DNA of 64,000 bases from Intestinicryptomonas porci (GTDB lineage Bacteria > Verrucomicrobiota > Verrucomicrobiia > Opitutales > Intestinicryptomonadaceae). Position 1 is the stretch's first letter. Each line of letters opens with the position of its first letter. Under the pieces are notes generated by a model that saw only the letters and a list, made by a program, of their open reading frames with translations, was not told where the DNA came from and did no database searches. The stretch spans positions 1 through 64,000 of the forward strand of contig NZ_JALBUT010000005.1 of the NCBI RefSeq assembly GCF_033971905.1, in the 5' to 3' direction. The translations under genes were made by a program, and so were the position numbers. Shown here piece by piece: positions 1-8,346 of the stretch.

Positions 1-290
1 TGCTGAACAGGAAACATCAAACGGCAAAGGAATGTAAGAGAAATATAAAGGAACTGAAAACAATGATGAAACAGATGAAATACGAAGCGACACAAGAGTT
101 TGAGAGGCTCGCATAGACAATAAGCGACTGGTTTACGCCAATAATCCGAATGTGGAGATTTACGAAAAATAACGGAATAACCGAGGGTTTCCATAGGAAA
201 ATAAAACTGATACAACGAATGGCTTACGGTTATAAAAACTTTGAAAATTACAGATTGAGGGTCTTGGTTCTATGCGGCCTCTTTCACTAA
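1..290 (+). pseudogene. ISL3-family transposase C-terminal remnant
   Basis: Reading codons from position 3 gives the end of an ISL3 (IS204/IS1001/IS1165-type) transposase. The C-terminal signature is clear: a WRFTKNNGITEGFHRK stretch followed by KLIQRMAYGYKNFENYRLRV. An in-frame TAG at 114-116 interrupts it, so no intact protein can be made from the visible part. The frame ends with TAA at 288-290. The 5' part lies outside the window, so further damage there cannot be judged. The 90 bp after it show no complete inverted repeat that I can recognise. Transposase family identity is from recall of the family motif; the stop codon is seen directly. Confidence 0.85.
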
Positions 291-377
291 AATCCACTCT
301 CTTTGGTGTTGACACAAAAGATTTTTCTTGGTTTTGAACTTTGTCTTGGTTGGTTTTCAATTCCTTTGCCAATCAAC

Positions 378-411
378 AAAAAACCGTCCGAAGCATAAGA
401 TTCGGACGGTT
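378..411 (-). terminator. Terminator downstream of tRNA-Cys
   Basis: An 11-bp perfect stem (382-392 with 401-411, core CCGTCCGAA/TTCGGACGG) has an 8-base loop. It is followed on the minus strand by a run of T. It sits just past the 3' end of tRNA-Cys and fits an intrinsic terminator. The plus strand also ends in a T run, so it may work in both directions and insulate the tRNA from the transposase remnant. Confidence 0.8.
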
Positions 412-420
412 TTTATTACG

Positions 421-491
421 AGGCATGGGTGGGAATCGAACCCACGGTGAAGCTTTTGCAGAGCCTTGCCTTACCACTTGGCTACCACGCC
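421..491 (-). tRNA. tRNA-Cys (GCA anticodon)
   Basis: The minus strand folds as a full cloverleaf. The acceptor stem GGCGTGG pairs with CCATGCC with one G-U. The D-arm is GCC...GGC, the anticodon loop CTGCAAA carries GCA, and the T-arm is GTGGG-TTCGATT-CCCAC. The discriminator base is U, the usual cysteine identity base. The terminal CCA is not encoded, so it must be added by CCA transferase. Length is 71 nt without CCA. Confidence 0.97.
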
Positions 492-542
492 GTAATTTAA
501 AGATAATAAGACAATCATATATTGTTTCGTTAATCAAGCAAA

Positions 543-590
543 AAAATAAAAACTCCGCCTTAAATTTTTTATTATTTTAAATCGGAGTTT
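543..590 (-). terminator. Terminator-like hairpin in the groEL to tRNA-Cys gap
   Basis: The 330-bp gap 492-821 holds no gene that I can support. Inside it, AAACTCCG (550-557) pairs with CGGAGTTT (583-590), with an inner A/T stem. On the minus strand the stem is followed by a T-rich run. It could end a short minus-strand transcript from 590-770 or isolate tRNA-Cys from upstream readthrough. The sequence between it and the groEL terminator is AT-rich and contains only ORFs of under 15 codons. Confidence 0.45.
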
Positions 591-773
591 GTTTTATCGT
601 AAAAATTCATCATCTAATCGTTTTTTTCAAGTGCGGCAAAATTAGGATGTGCTATTCTTCCTCTTTGCTAATCATTAGATTTATTTTCCGTTTTTGCCTT
701 ATGCTTATTCAATAAATAATATCACTGTTTTTTATGGTGGGGGGTTTTGAAAAAACGGTTTTTGCGGGGCACA

Positions 774-805
774 AAAAAAGGATTTCCAAATGGAAATCCT
801 TTTTT
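774..805 (-). terminator. groEL terminator
   Basis: A 14-bp perfect stem (774-787 with 792-805: A-run plus GGATTTCC / GGAAATCC plus T-run) with a 4-base loop lies 17 bp after the groEL stop. The T run follows the stem on either strand, so it is an intrinsic terminator that can act in both directions. Confidence 0.88.
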
Positions 806-821
806 GATTGATTGGGTATGA

Positions 822-2456
822 TTACATCATTCCGCCCATGCCGCCCATTGAGGGATCCATTGCGGGAGCCTTCTTTTCTTCGGGCTTGTCGGAAATCATA
901 CATTCTGTTGTGAGGAGCAGTCCCGATACGGAGCATGCGTTTTGCAATGCCGTGCGGGTTACCTTTGTGGGATCGACAACGCCAGCCTTGAAGAGGTCTT
1001 CAAATTTGCCTGTCGCCACATTGTAGCCCATGCCGCCTTTGCTCTTCAAAACTTCTTTTACGACCAATGCGCCTTCTTCGCCCGCGTTTGCGCAGAGCTG
1101 GCGGAGAGGAGCTTCGATTGCGCGGCGAACGATTGCCGCACCTATTGCTTCGTCTCCTTCGAGGGTTGCCGTCAATGCGTCGATTGCCTTTGCGGTGCGC
1201 AAGAGTGCGACTGAACCGCCTGCCGAGATGCCTTCTTCGACTGCCGCTCTTGTAGCGTGCAATGCGTCGTCAACGCGCATTTTCTTTTCCTTCATTTCGG
1301 GTTCTGTTGCAGCCCCTACATTGATGACTGCCACGCCGCCTGCGAGTTTTGCGAGGCGTTCCTGCAACTTTTCACGGTCGTAATCGGAAGTTGTTTCTTC
1401 GATTGCCCTGCGGATTTGCTTTACGCGCGCCTGAATGTCGCTTGCCTTGCCGCAGCCTTCAACGATTGTCGTGTTTTCCTTGGAAACTGTGATGCGCTTT
1501 GCCTTGCCCAAGTCTGCAACCTGAACGTTTTCGAGCTTGATGCCCAAGTCTTCGGTGATGCAGCGTCCGCCCGTCAAGATTGCGATGTCTTCCAACATTG
1601 CCTTGCGCCTGTCGCCAAAGCCGGGAGCCTTAACTGCGCATACGTTCAATGTGCCGCGCAAGCGGTTTACAACCAATGCAGCCAGTGCTTCTCCTTCGAC
1701 GTCTTCTGCGATAATCATCAAGGGTTTGCCTGTTTTGGCGACCGCTTGGAGAATCGGGAGAAGATCGGAGAGGTTGGAGATTTTCTTTTCGTTAATCAAG
1801 ATGTAGGCGTCTTCGAGAACCGCTTCCATTGTGTCGGCATTGGTTACGAAGTAGGGAGACAAATAGCCCTTGTCGAACTGCATACCTTCGACAACGTCGA
1901 GGTATGTTTCGATAGACTTTGCTTCTTCAACAGTGATTGTGCCGTCTTTGCCAACCTTGTCCATAGCGTCGGCGATGATGTTGCCGATTTCGTTGTCCCA
2001 GTTAGCGGAGACTGTTGCGACCTGGCGGATTTCTTCGCGGTCTTTTACGGCTTTTGAATTTTTGTGGAGTTCGGCAACAGCCGCTTCAACAGCCTTGTCG
2101 ATGCCGCGCTTCAAGAAAATCGGGTTGCAGCCCGCAGATACATTGCGCAAGCCTTCGCGGTAGATTGCTTCAGCCAAAACAGTCGCGGTTGTGGTGCCGT
2201 CGCCCGCATTGTCGTTTGTGCGCGATGCAACTTCTTTTACCATCTGCGCGCCCATGTTTTCAAAAGCGTCTTCAAGCTCGATTTCCTTTGCGACAGTCAC
2301 GCCGTCCTTTGTCACCATTGGAGCACCGAACTTCTTGTCGATTAAGACGTTTCTGCCTTTCGGGCCGAGGGTCGTTTTTACTGCCTTTGCAAGAATTTCA
2401 ACGCCTTTTAGGATTTTCTTTCTTGCGGGTTCATCAAATACCAATTGTTTTGCCAT
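822..2456 (-). CDS. groEL: Chaperonin GroEL (Hsp60)
   Basis: ATP-dependent 60-kDa chaperonin that forms the double-ring folding chamber closed by GroES. The 544-residue length is standard. The N-terminus MAKQLVFDEPARKKILKG leads into the ATP-site motifs TTLGPKGRNV and NDNAGDGTTTATVL, and the tail ends in GGMGGMM as in typical bacterial GroEL. It follows groES by 26 bp on the same strand, the usual bicistronic order. No CIRCE element (TTAGCACTC-N9-GAGTGCTAA) is visible upstream of groES, so HrcA control is not supported by the sequence. No anomalies were seen. Confidence 0.98.
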   Translation of the reverse strand: MAKQLVFDEPARKKILKGVEILAKAVKTTLGPKGRNVLIDKKFGAPMVTKDGVTVAKEIELEDAFENMGAQMVKEVASRTNDNAGDGTTTATVLAEAIYREGLRNVSAGCNPIFLKRGIDKAVEAAVAELHKNSKAVKDREEIRQVATVSANWDNEIGNIIADAMDKVGKDGTITVEEAKSIETYLDVVEGMQFDKGYLSPYFVTNADTMEAVLEDAYILINEKKISNLSDLLPILQAVAKTGKPLMIIAEDVEGEALAALVVNRLRGTLNVCAVKAPGFGDRRKAMLEDIAILTGGRCITEDLGIKLENVQVADLGKAKRITVSKENTTIVEGCGKASDIQARVKQIRRAIEETTSDYDREKLQERLAKLAGGVAVINVGAATEPEMKEKKMRVDDALHATRAAVEEGISAGGSVALLRTAKAIDALTATLEGDEAIGAAIVRRAIEAPLRQLCANAGEEGALVVKEVLKSKGGMGYNVATGKFEDLFKAGVVDPTKVTRTALQNACSVSGLLLTTECMISDKPEEKKAPAMDPSMGGMGGMM

Positions 2457-2482
2457 TTTGTTTTTCTTTCCGTTTATTTAAA

Positions 2483-2779
2483 TTATTTGAGGATTGCCAA
2501 GATGTCGTCTTCGCGGAGCAGGGTGAACTTTTCATCGCCCGCCTTTACTTCTGTGCCGCCGTATTTTGCAATCAAAACTTTGTCGCCGACTTTGACTTCA
2601 AAAGCGGCTTTCTTTCCGTTTTCGTCAGTCTTGCCCGTGCCCAAAGCGACGACTTCCGCTTCCTGGGACTTTTCTTTTGCGGCGTCGGGAATGATGATGC
2701 CGCCCTTGATTTGTTCTTTTTCTTCGACCTGTTTTACCAAAACGCGGTCGCCGAGAGGTTGGATGTTTATTTTTGCCAT
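2483..2779 (-). CDS. groES: Co-chaperonin GroES (Hsp10)
   Basis: Heptameric lid of the GroEL chamber. The frame is open upstream to 2830, but the start at 2779 gives MAKINIQPLGDRVLVK, the family N-terminus, and a normal 98 residues. The mobile loop region (EEKEQIKGGIIIPDAAKEK) and the C-terminal LLREDDILAIL are present. Transcribed together with groEL. The 107-bp gap to dnaK holds the dnaK terminator and an AT-rich stretch that must carry the groES promoter; no clear -35/-10 pair or CIRCE stands out. Confidence 0.97.
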   Translation of the reverse strand: MAKINIQPLGDRVLVKQVEEKEQIKGGIIIPDAAKEKSQEAEVVALGTGKTDENGKKAAFEVKVGDKVLIAKYGGTEVKAGDEKFTLLREDDILAILK

Positions 2780-2829
2780 AATTATTTTTCTGTTAAAAAT
2801 TAAATAGAAATAAAAATTGAATGAAAACA

Positions 2830-2872
2830 AAAAATGCCGCGGCTTACAAAGCTTTTTTTAACTTTGCAAGCC
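2830..2872 (-). terminator. dnaK terminator
   Basis: On the minus strand GGCTTGCAAAG and CTTTGTAAGCC (2862-2872 with 2841-2851) form an 11-bp stem with one G-U around an A-rich loop, followed by GCGGCATTTTTTG. It begins 15 bp past the dnaK stop and separates dnaK from groES. Confidence 0.75.
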
Positions 2873-2886
2873 TGCTTGGCAATTTT

Positions 2887-4836
2887 TTACTTGTTGTCTT
2901 TCTTTTCGTCGTCCACGACTTCAAAGTCGGCGTCAACCACGTCGTCCTTCTTTGCCGAGGCGTCGGAAGCCGATGCGCTTGAGGATGCGCCCGCATTTTG
3001 CGCGCCTGCGCCCGCCGCCTGCTGGGCAGCTTGGAATGCCGCGGCGTTTTCCTGAATGAGCTTTGTCAGCTTTTCGGATTCCGCCTTTGCTTCTTCCTTG
3101 GTCAAGTCCGATTTTTCCAAGACCTTGCGGGCGTCTGCAACTGCGGTTTCAAGCTTCGATTTCACGTCGGCCGGGAGCTTGTCGCCTGCTTCTTTTACCT
3201 GTTTTTCGATTTGGTAAGAGAGGTTGTCCAGCTCGTTTTTGGCTTCGACGGTTTCCTTAATCTTCAAGTCTTCGGCGGCGTTCATTTCCGCTTCCTTCTT
3301 CATTCTTTCGACGTCTTCCTTTGAAAGTCCGCTCGAGCCTGTGATGGAAATCTGCTGTTCCTTGCCCGTGCCCTTGTCCTTTGCGGAGACGTGGAGAATG
3401 CCGCTTGCGTCGATGTCGAAGGTGACTTCGATTTGCGGAAGTCCGCGCGGAGCAGGAGCGATGCCGTCCAAGCGGAAATTACCGAGCATCTTGTTGTCTT
3501 TTGCCATCGGGCGTTCACCCTGCAAGATTTTGATGTCAACCGCCGTCTGGTTGTCGGCGTAGGTCGAGAAAATCTGCGTAGCCTTCTTCGGAATTGTGGT
3601 GTTGCGTTCAATCATCGGGGTTGAAACGCCGCCTGCGGTTTCGATTGAAAGGGTAAGAGGTGTTACGTCCAACAAAAGAACATCGTTTACATCGCCTTGC
3701 AAGACGCCGCCTTGAATTGCCGCGCCTCTTGCGACGACTTCGTCGGGGTTAACGCCCTGATGCGGTTTCTTGCCTGCCAATTTTTCGGCAAGCTCAACGA
3801 CTGCCGGCATGCGGGTCATACCGCCTACCAAGACGAGTTCATTGATGTTGGAAGAAGTGATGTCGGCGTCTTTCAAGCACGCTTCAAACGGCTTTACTGT
3901 CCTTTGCAGGAGGTCGCTTGTGAGCTGTTCCAATTTTGCGCGTGTGAGAGTTACGTTCAAGTGTTTCGGTCCTGTCGCATCTGCGGTGATAAACGGCAGG
4001 TTGATGTCTGTCTGCTGGGAAGTCGAAAGCGCGATTTTCGCCTTTTCCGCTTCTTCACGCAAACGCTGGAGTGCCATCGGGTCGTTTTTGAGGTCGATGC
4101 CGTTTTCCTTTTTGAAACCGTCAACCAAGAAGTCGATGATTGCCGCGTCCCAGTTGTCGCCACCGAGCTGTGTGTCGCCGTTTGTGGCCTTCACTTCAAA
4201 GACCCCGTCGCCGATTTCGAGGACGGAAATATCGAAAGTGCCGCCGCCCAAGTCGTAAACCGCGATGGTTTCATCGCTTTTCTTTTCAAGGCCGTAAGCC
4301 AAAGACGCCGCTGTCGGCTCGTTGATGATTCTCATTACTTCCAAGCCCGCGATTGTGCCGGCGTCCTTTGTCGCCTGTCGCTGGGCGTCGTTAAAGTAGG
4401 CGGGAACCGTAATGACAGCCTTCGTCACCTTTTCGCCAAGATATGTTTCCGCGTCGGCTTTCAGCTGTTGCAAAACCATTGCGGAAATTTGTTCGGGAGA
4501 GAATTGTTCCTTTTTGCCGTTTACGTCGCATTCAATCAAAATTCCGTCATTTTTTCCTTTCAAAATGGTGTACGGGAAATTTTTGATTTCGTCTTGAACT
4601 TCCGCAAACTTGCGGCCGATGAAACGCTTTACCGAATAAATTGTGTTTTTTGGATTTGTGACAGCCTGGCGTTTTGCCGCCTGCCCGACAAGCCTTTCGC
4701 CTGTCTTTGAAAAAGCGACTACGGACGGAGTGGTTCTTGCGCCTTCCCTGTTGGGGATAACGACGCTTTCGCCGCCTTCCATAACCGCCATGCAGGAATT
4801 TGTTGTACCTAAGTCAATGCCTAATATTTTACTCAT
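2887..4836 (-). CDS. dnaK: Molecular chaperone DnaK (Hsp70)
   Basis: Hsp70 chaperone that binds exposed hydrophobic peptide segments under ATP control with DnaJ and GrpE. The nucleotide-binding domain (about 1-380) has phosphate-1 GIDLGTTNSC, AYFNDAQRQATKDAG, the adenosine motif LVGGMTRMPAV and the linker DVLLLDVTPLTLSIE. The substrate-binding domain and helical lid follow, ending in an Ala/Ser/Asp-rich tail. Length 649 is normal. It stands alone: dnaJ and grpE are not adjacent. A 306-bp divergent region separates it from argC and contains repeated TGTCTC/GAGACA blocks that could be its operator. Confidence 0.98.
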   Translation of the reverse strand: MSKILGIDLGTTNSCMAVMEGGESVVIPNREGARTTPSVVAFSKTGERLVGQAAKRQAVTNPKNTIYSVKRFIGRKFAEVQDEIKNFPYTILKGKNDGILIECDVNGKKEQFSPEQISAMVLQQLKADAETYLGEKVTKAVITVPAYFNDAQRQATKDAGTIAGLEVMRIINEPTAASLAYGLEKKSDETIAVYDLGGGTFDISVLEIGDGVFEVKATNGDTQLGGDNWDAAIIDFLVDGFKKENGIDLKNDPMALQRLREEAEKAKIALSTSQQTDINLPFITADATGPKHLNVTLTRAKLEQLTSDLLQRTVKPFEACLKDADITSSNINELVLVGGMTRMPAVVELAEKLAGKKPHQGVNPDEVVARGAAIQGGVLQGDVNDVLLLDVTPLTLSIETAGGVSTPMIERNTTIPKKATQIFSTYADNQTAVDIKILQGERPMAKDNKMLGNFRLDGIAPAPRGLPQIEVTFDIDASGILHVSAKDKGTGKEQQISITGSSGLSKEDVERMKKEAEMNAAEDLKIKETVEAKNELDNLSYQIEKQVKEAGDKLPADVKSKLETAVADARKVLEKSDLTKEEAKAESEKLTKLIQENAAAFQAAQQAAGAGAQNAGASSSASASDASAKKDDVVDADFEVVDDEKKDNK

Positions 4837-4954
4837 AATGCTTTCCTTTGTAGCACATTGCGTGCCATTTTATTTGTTTTTTATTTATGTTGTTGATTAA
4901 AAAGAGTTTTATGCCTTTATGATGCTTTCTTTGATTTTGTTCTGTCCCGCTTCT

Positions 4955-5001
4955 TGTCTCGACCGGTGAGACATTTTGTCGCGCCATGCGCGTTTTGTCT
5001 C
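4955..5001 (-). promoter_or_regulatory. TGTCTC/GAGACA repeat cluster upstream of dnaK
   Basis: The dnaK-argC gap (4837-5142) has no gene. About 120 bp before dnaK it contains TGTCTC (4955-4960), GAGACA (4968-4973) and TGTCTC (4996-5001), giving one imperfect palindrome around ACCGGT and a longer inverted repeat around GCGCCATGCGC. TTTTGTC is also repeated next to two of the copies. The arrangement looks like a multi-site operator or a structured 5' leader. It does not match CIRCE, and I could not place a convincing sigma-32-type promoter. The functional role is inference only. Confidence 0.4.
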
Positions 5002-5091
5002 TGTTTTTTGTGCTTTTTATGATTATTATAGCTTATCGGCAGCTTTAAAAAATATTTCGGATAAAAAATAAAATTCAAATAAAATGAATTG

Positions 5092-5119
5092 TTGTAATTG
5101 GCAAAAAAAGTGTAATAAT
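5092..5119 (+). promoter_or_regulatory. Possible promoter of the arg operon
   Basis: TTGTAA (5092-5097) and a TAATAAT block (5113-5119) are spaced 15-16 bp apart and lie 24 bp before the argC start. The flanking DNA is very AT-rich, so chance matches are easy. No clear ArgR box pair was recognised. Confidence 0.4.
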
Positions 5120-5142
5120 GGCAAACTTTTAAAATAAGAATC

Positions 5143-6177
5143 ATGAAAAAATTACGAGTAGGCGTGACTGGTGCTTCGGGTTATGCGGGCATCGAACTTA
5201 TGAGAATTTTGGGCAGGCACCCCAATGTCGAATTGGCGGCGGTGACTTCGCGCTCGCTTGAAGGCAAGCCTGTAATTGAGGATATGCCGCTTTTAAGGCA
5301 CATATTCTCGGACGATTTCAAGTTTGTAAAGTCCGACCCCGCAACTCAGGCAAAAATGGACGACATCGACCTTTGGTTCCTCGCTCTTCCACACGGCGTT
5401 GCGGCGGAGTATGCGCGCGAACTTTTGGCGGCGGGAAAGACCGTTATAGACCTTTCCGCAGATTTCAGGCTCGGCTCTCTCGAAAGATATTTGGAATTTT
5501 ACAAGGCGGAGCATCCCGCGCCCGATTTGCTTAAACTTGGCAAATACATAATTCCCGAACTTTTCGACATCTCTAAATCCGATAAACTTATCGCATGCCC
5601 CGGGTGCTATCCGACAAGCATTTTAATGCCTCTCATTCCGCTTATGCGCGAACACGCCGTATCTGCAAGCGGGATTGTGATAGATTCTTACAGCGGAGTT
5701 TCGGGCGGCGGCAGAAAGGCGGATTTGATGTATTCTTACTGCGTCAGAAATGAAAGCATGACGGCTTACGGCTTGCCGAAGCACCGCCACTTATCTGAAA
5801 TTGAAGAGCAGCTTTCAATAGCCGCGGGAAGCGATATTGTTGTCCAGTTCATTCCGCACCTTTCGCCGACTACGCGCGGAATATTCACTACTATAGTTCT
5901 CCCTGCCAAGTTTGAAGGCGTCGAGAAGGTCTATGAAATCTGGAACAAATATTACGCGTCCAAAAAATTCGTGAAGGTTTTGCCTTCGGGAAAACAGCCC
6001 GACACTCTCTATGTCAGCGGCACAAACCGCGTGGATATTTCCGCAGTCTATGATTCGAGGACAAAGAATTTGATAATCACAAGCGCGGTTGATAACCTCA
6101 TTAAAGGCGCGAGCGGGCAGGCTGTCCAGATTATGAATTTGATGTTCGGCTTCGGTGAAGATGCTGGGCTTTTATAA
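5143..6177 (+). CDS. argC: N-acetyl-gamma-glutamyl-phosphate reductase
   Basis: Third step of arginine synthesis: NADPH-dependent reduction of N-acetylglutamyl phosphate to the semialdehyde. The Rossmann start VGVTGASGYAGIELMRIL is at the N-terminus. The catalytic Cys155 lies in ACPGCYPTS, and the later GLPKHRHLSEIE motif carries the conserved His. 344 residues is full length. It is first in argC-argJ-argB-argD-argF, all on the plus strand with gaps of 39 bp or less or overlaps, so one transcript is likely. Confidence 0.97.
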   Translation: MKKLRVGVTGASGYAGIELMRILGRHPNVELAAVTSRSLEGKPVIEDMPLLRHIFSDDFKFVKSDPATQAKMDDIDLWFLALPHGVAAEYARELLAAGKTVIDLSADFRLGSLERYLEFYKAEHPAPDLLKLGKYIIPELFDISKSDKLIACPGCYPTSILMPLIPLMREHAVSASGIVIDSYSGVSGGGRKADLMYSYCVRNESMTAYGLPKHRHLSEIEEQLSIAAGSDIVVQFIPHLSPTTRGIFTTIVLPAKFEGVEKVYEIWNKYYASKKFVKVLPSGKQPDTLYVSGTNRVDISAVYDSRTKNLIITSAVDNLIKGASGQAVQIMNLMFGFGEDAGLL

Positions 6178-6216
6178 AAAATTTTACCGCAAATTGCGAA
6201 AAGAAAGGATACAAAA

Positions 6217-7449
6217 ATGAAACCTTATTCAATAGAAATTTCAGACAACTGTTCGGGTCTTGCCGAAGTTGACGGCTTTTCCCTCGCGGGTGTTGCCTGC
6301 GACATTCGCAACAAAAACGACATGTCGAGGCTCGACTTGGCTTTGGTCAAGCTCGAAAAACCCTCTGCCGCCGCAGGCGTATTTACAACAAACGACGTAA
6401 AGGCGGCTCCCGTTCTTACGGACATTGCGCACCTTTCGCGCACGCGTACAATATCTGCAATCGTGGCAAACAGCGGTAACGCCAACGCCTGCACGGGCGA
6501 AGAAGGCTTGCGCGACGCTTCCGAAATGTGCGCGAAAGTCGCGGCGGGGCTTAGCGTTGACAAGACGCAGGTTTTGGTCTGCTCTACGGGCAGAATTGGC
6601 GAAAGAATGCCGATGGAAAAAGTTTCAAAAGGCATTGAAGAGGCTTTAAAACAGGCAGCCCCCACAAAAGAAAACGGCTTGAAGGCTGCAAACGCAATTC
6701 TTACGAGCGATACCAAGATAAAAGTGGTTTGCGCGAAAGTGTTGTGCGAAGGCAGAATGTTCACTGTTGCCGGAATGGCAAAGGGCGCGGGCATGATTGA
6801 GCCTAACATGGCAACGATGCTCTGCTTTATCGGCTCCGACGTTGACGCAAGCCAGTCAACAATAAAGCAGGCGCTTTCATTCGCCGTTTCAAAAAGCTTT
6901 AACCGCATAACAATCGACGGCGACATGTCGACAAACGACACCGTACTTGCGGTTTGCTCCGCAAAAAGCGGAATCTTGGTAGAGCCAAACACTGTTTTCT
7001 TTGAAGCTTACAAAGATGCTCTTACTGCTGTTTGCAGGGAGCTTGCCCGCAAAATCGTAGCCGACGGCGAGCGCATAACAAAGGTTGTTGAAATGCGCGT
7101 AAAGGGCGCAAGCTCTTCCGAGCAGGCGGAAAAAATTTGCAGGGCGATTTGCAATTCGCTCCTTGTCAAGTCATCATGGTACGGGTCGGACCCGAACTGG
7201 GGCAGGCTTGCCGACGCCGCGGGCTATGCGCGCACGGGCTTGGATTTCTCAAAAATGGATTTGCATTACGACAACATTGCAGTCTTAAAGCAGGGCGAAC
7301 CTCAAGTTCAGAACAAGGCGTCTTGGAAGGAAGTCGTTTCAAGAAAGGAATTTGTCATTACGATGAATTTGAACTTGGGAGATTTTGAGGAATCATTGCT
7401 CACGACCGACTTGTCGGAAGCGTATGTTGATTTCAACAAAGGCGAGTGA
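6217..7449 (+). CDS. argJ: Glutamate N-acetyltransferase / ArgJ
   Basis: Ornithine acetyltransferase that moves the acetyl group from N-acetylornithine to glutamate, which recycles acetyl in the arginine pathway. The precursor cleaves itself before a Thr; here Thr200 sits in the conserved EPNMATMLCF context. The family motif KGAGMIEPNMATML is intact. 410 residues is the normal size. argA and argE are not seen here. Whether the enzyme is also able to use acetyl-CoA (bifunctional) cannot be told from sequence alone. The stop overlaps the argB start (TGATG). Confidence 0.96.
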   Translation: MKPYSIEISDNCSGLAEVDGFSLAGVACDIRNKNDMSRLDLALVKLEKPSAAAGVFTTNDVKAAPVLTDIAHLSRTRTISAIVANSGNANACTGEEGLRDASEMCAKVAAGLSVDKTQVLVCSTGRIGERMPMEKVSKGIEEALKQAAPTKENGLKAANAILTSDTKIKVVCAKVLCEGRMFTVAGMAKGAGMIEPNMATMLCFIGSDVDASQSTIKQALSFAVSKSFNRITIDGDMSTNDTVLAVCSAKSGILVEPNTVFFEAYKDALTAVCRELARKIVADGERITKVVEMRVKGASSSEQAEKICRAICNSLLVKSSWYGSDPNWGRLADAAGYARTGLDFSKMDLHYDNIAVLKQGEPQVQNKASWKEVVSRKEFVITMNLNLGDFEESLLTTDLSEAYVDFNKGE

Positions 7450-8342
7450 TGGAAGCGCACATTGAATCAAGCTCGAAAAAGGCGGGCGTCTTGATAGAGG
7501 CATTGCCTTACATCAAGAAATTTCAGGGGCAGACTTTTGTGGTAAAGTACGGCGGAGCTTTTATGGACGACCCCGACCCCGAACTTCGCAAGCGCGTTGC
7601 GCAGGATATTTCTTTGCTTGCGGCTGTCGGCATAAACGTTGTTGTGGTTCACGGCGGCGGCAAGGCGATATCGAGAGCGATGGCAAATTCAGGCTTGAAC
7701 GTCGAATTTAAAAACGGCATGAGGGTTACCGACGACGCCGCGGTAAAAATTGTAGAAAACGTCTTGAATAAGGAAGTAAACGGCGAAATTTGCGAGCTTT
7801 TGAAGTCCTGCCACAGCTCTCCGTTTTCGATAGCGGGCAACAAGGTTTTCAAGTGCAGAAAGCATTTTTCGCATGACGCCGACGGAAACGAAATCGACTT
7901 GGGCTATGTCGGGCAGATTTCCGAAGTCGATGCCGACATAATTAACGGCATTCTTCTTCAGGGAAAAATCCCCGTAATTTCTCCAATCGCAATTGGCGAA
8001 AGCGACAACCACGCCTACAACACAAATGCCGACGTTGCGGCGGCGGCGGTTGCGGCGGCGTTGAAGGCGCGCAGGCTCGTCTTTTTGTGCGACATCGCAG
8101 GTCTTTTGCGCAACCCGAAAGATCCTTCAACTCTTATTTCAACCTTGCACGTTGACGAGGTTGAAGATTTGAAAAAGCAAGGCATTATAGGAGGGGGAAT
8201 GCTCCCGAAAGTGGACAGCTCCGTTGCGGCGATAAAGGCGGGAGTGCGTAGAGTGCACTTTATTGATGGCTACATGCCACATAGCCTTCTTCTTGAAATA
8301 TTTACCGACAAGGGCATTGGAACGGAAATTACAACTCATTGA
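7449..8342 (+). CDS. argB: Acetylglutamate kinase
   Basis: Phosphorylates N-acetylglutamate, the second and often feedback-controlled step of arginine synthesis. Amino acid kinase fold: VVKYGGAFM near the N-terminus, VVVVHGGGKAISRAM for phosphate binding, and a C-terminal GGGMLPKVDSSVAAIKAG. I place the start at the ATG at 7449 that overlaps the argJ stop; an in-frame GTG one codon earlier (7446) is the alternative. The product is 297 residues. There is no N-terminal ArgR or GNAT fusion. Confidence 0.96.
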   Translation: MEAHIESSSKKAGVLIEALPYIKKFQGQTFVVKYGGAFMDDPDPELRKRVAQDISLLAAVGINVVVVHGGGKAISRAMANSGLNVEFKNGMRVTDDAAVKIVENVLNKEVNGEICELLKSCHSSPFSIAGNKVFKCRKHFSHDADGNEIDLGYVGQISEVDADIINGILLQGKIPVISPIAIGESDNHAYNTNADVAAAAVAAALKARRLVFLCDIAGLLRNPKDPSTLISTLHVDEVEDLKKQGIIGGGMLPKVDSSVAAIKAGVRRVHFIDGYMPHSLLLEIFTDKGIGTEITTH

Positions 8343-8346
8343 GATT

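Noticed and set aside
1257..2057. Long open frame antisense to groEL (266 codons) and similar long frames antisense to dnaK (3697-4710)
   Set aside because: They mirror the codon bias of the highly conserved genes on the other strand and show no protein family features.
2780..2886. Possible CIRCE/HrcA operator before groES
   Set aside because: No TTAGCACTC or GAGTGCTAA arm is present.
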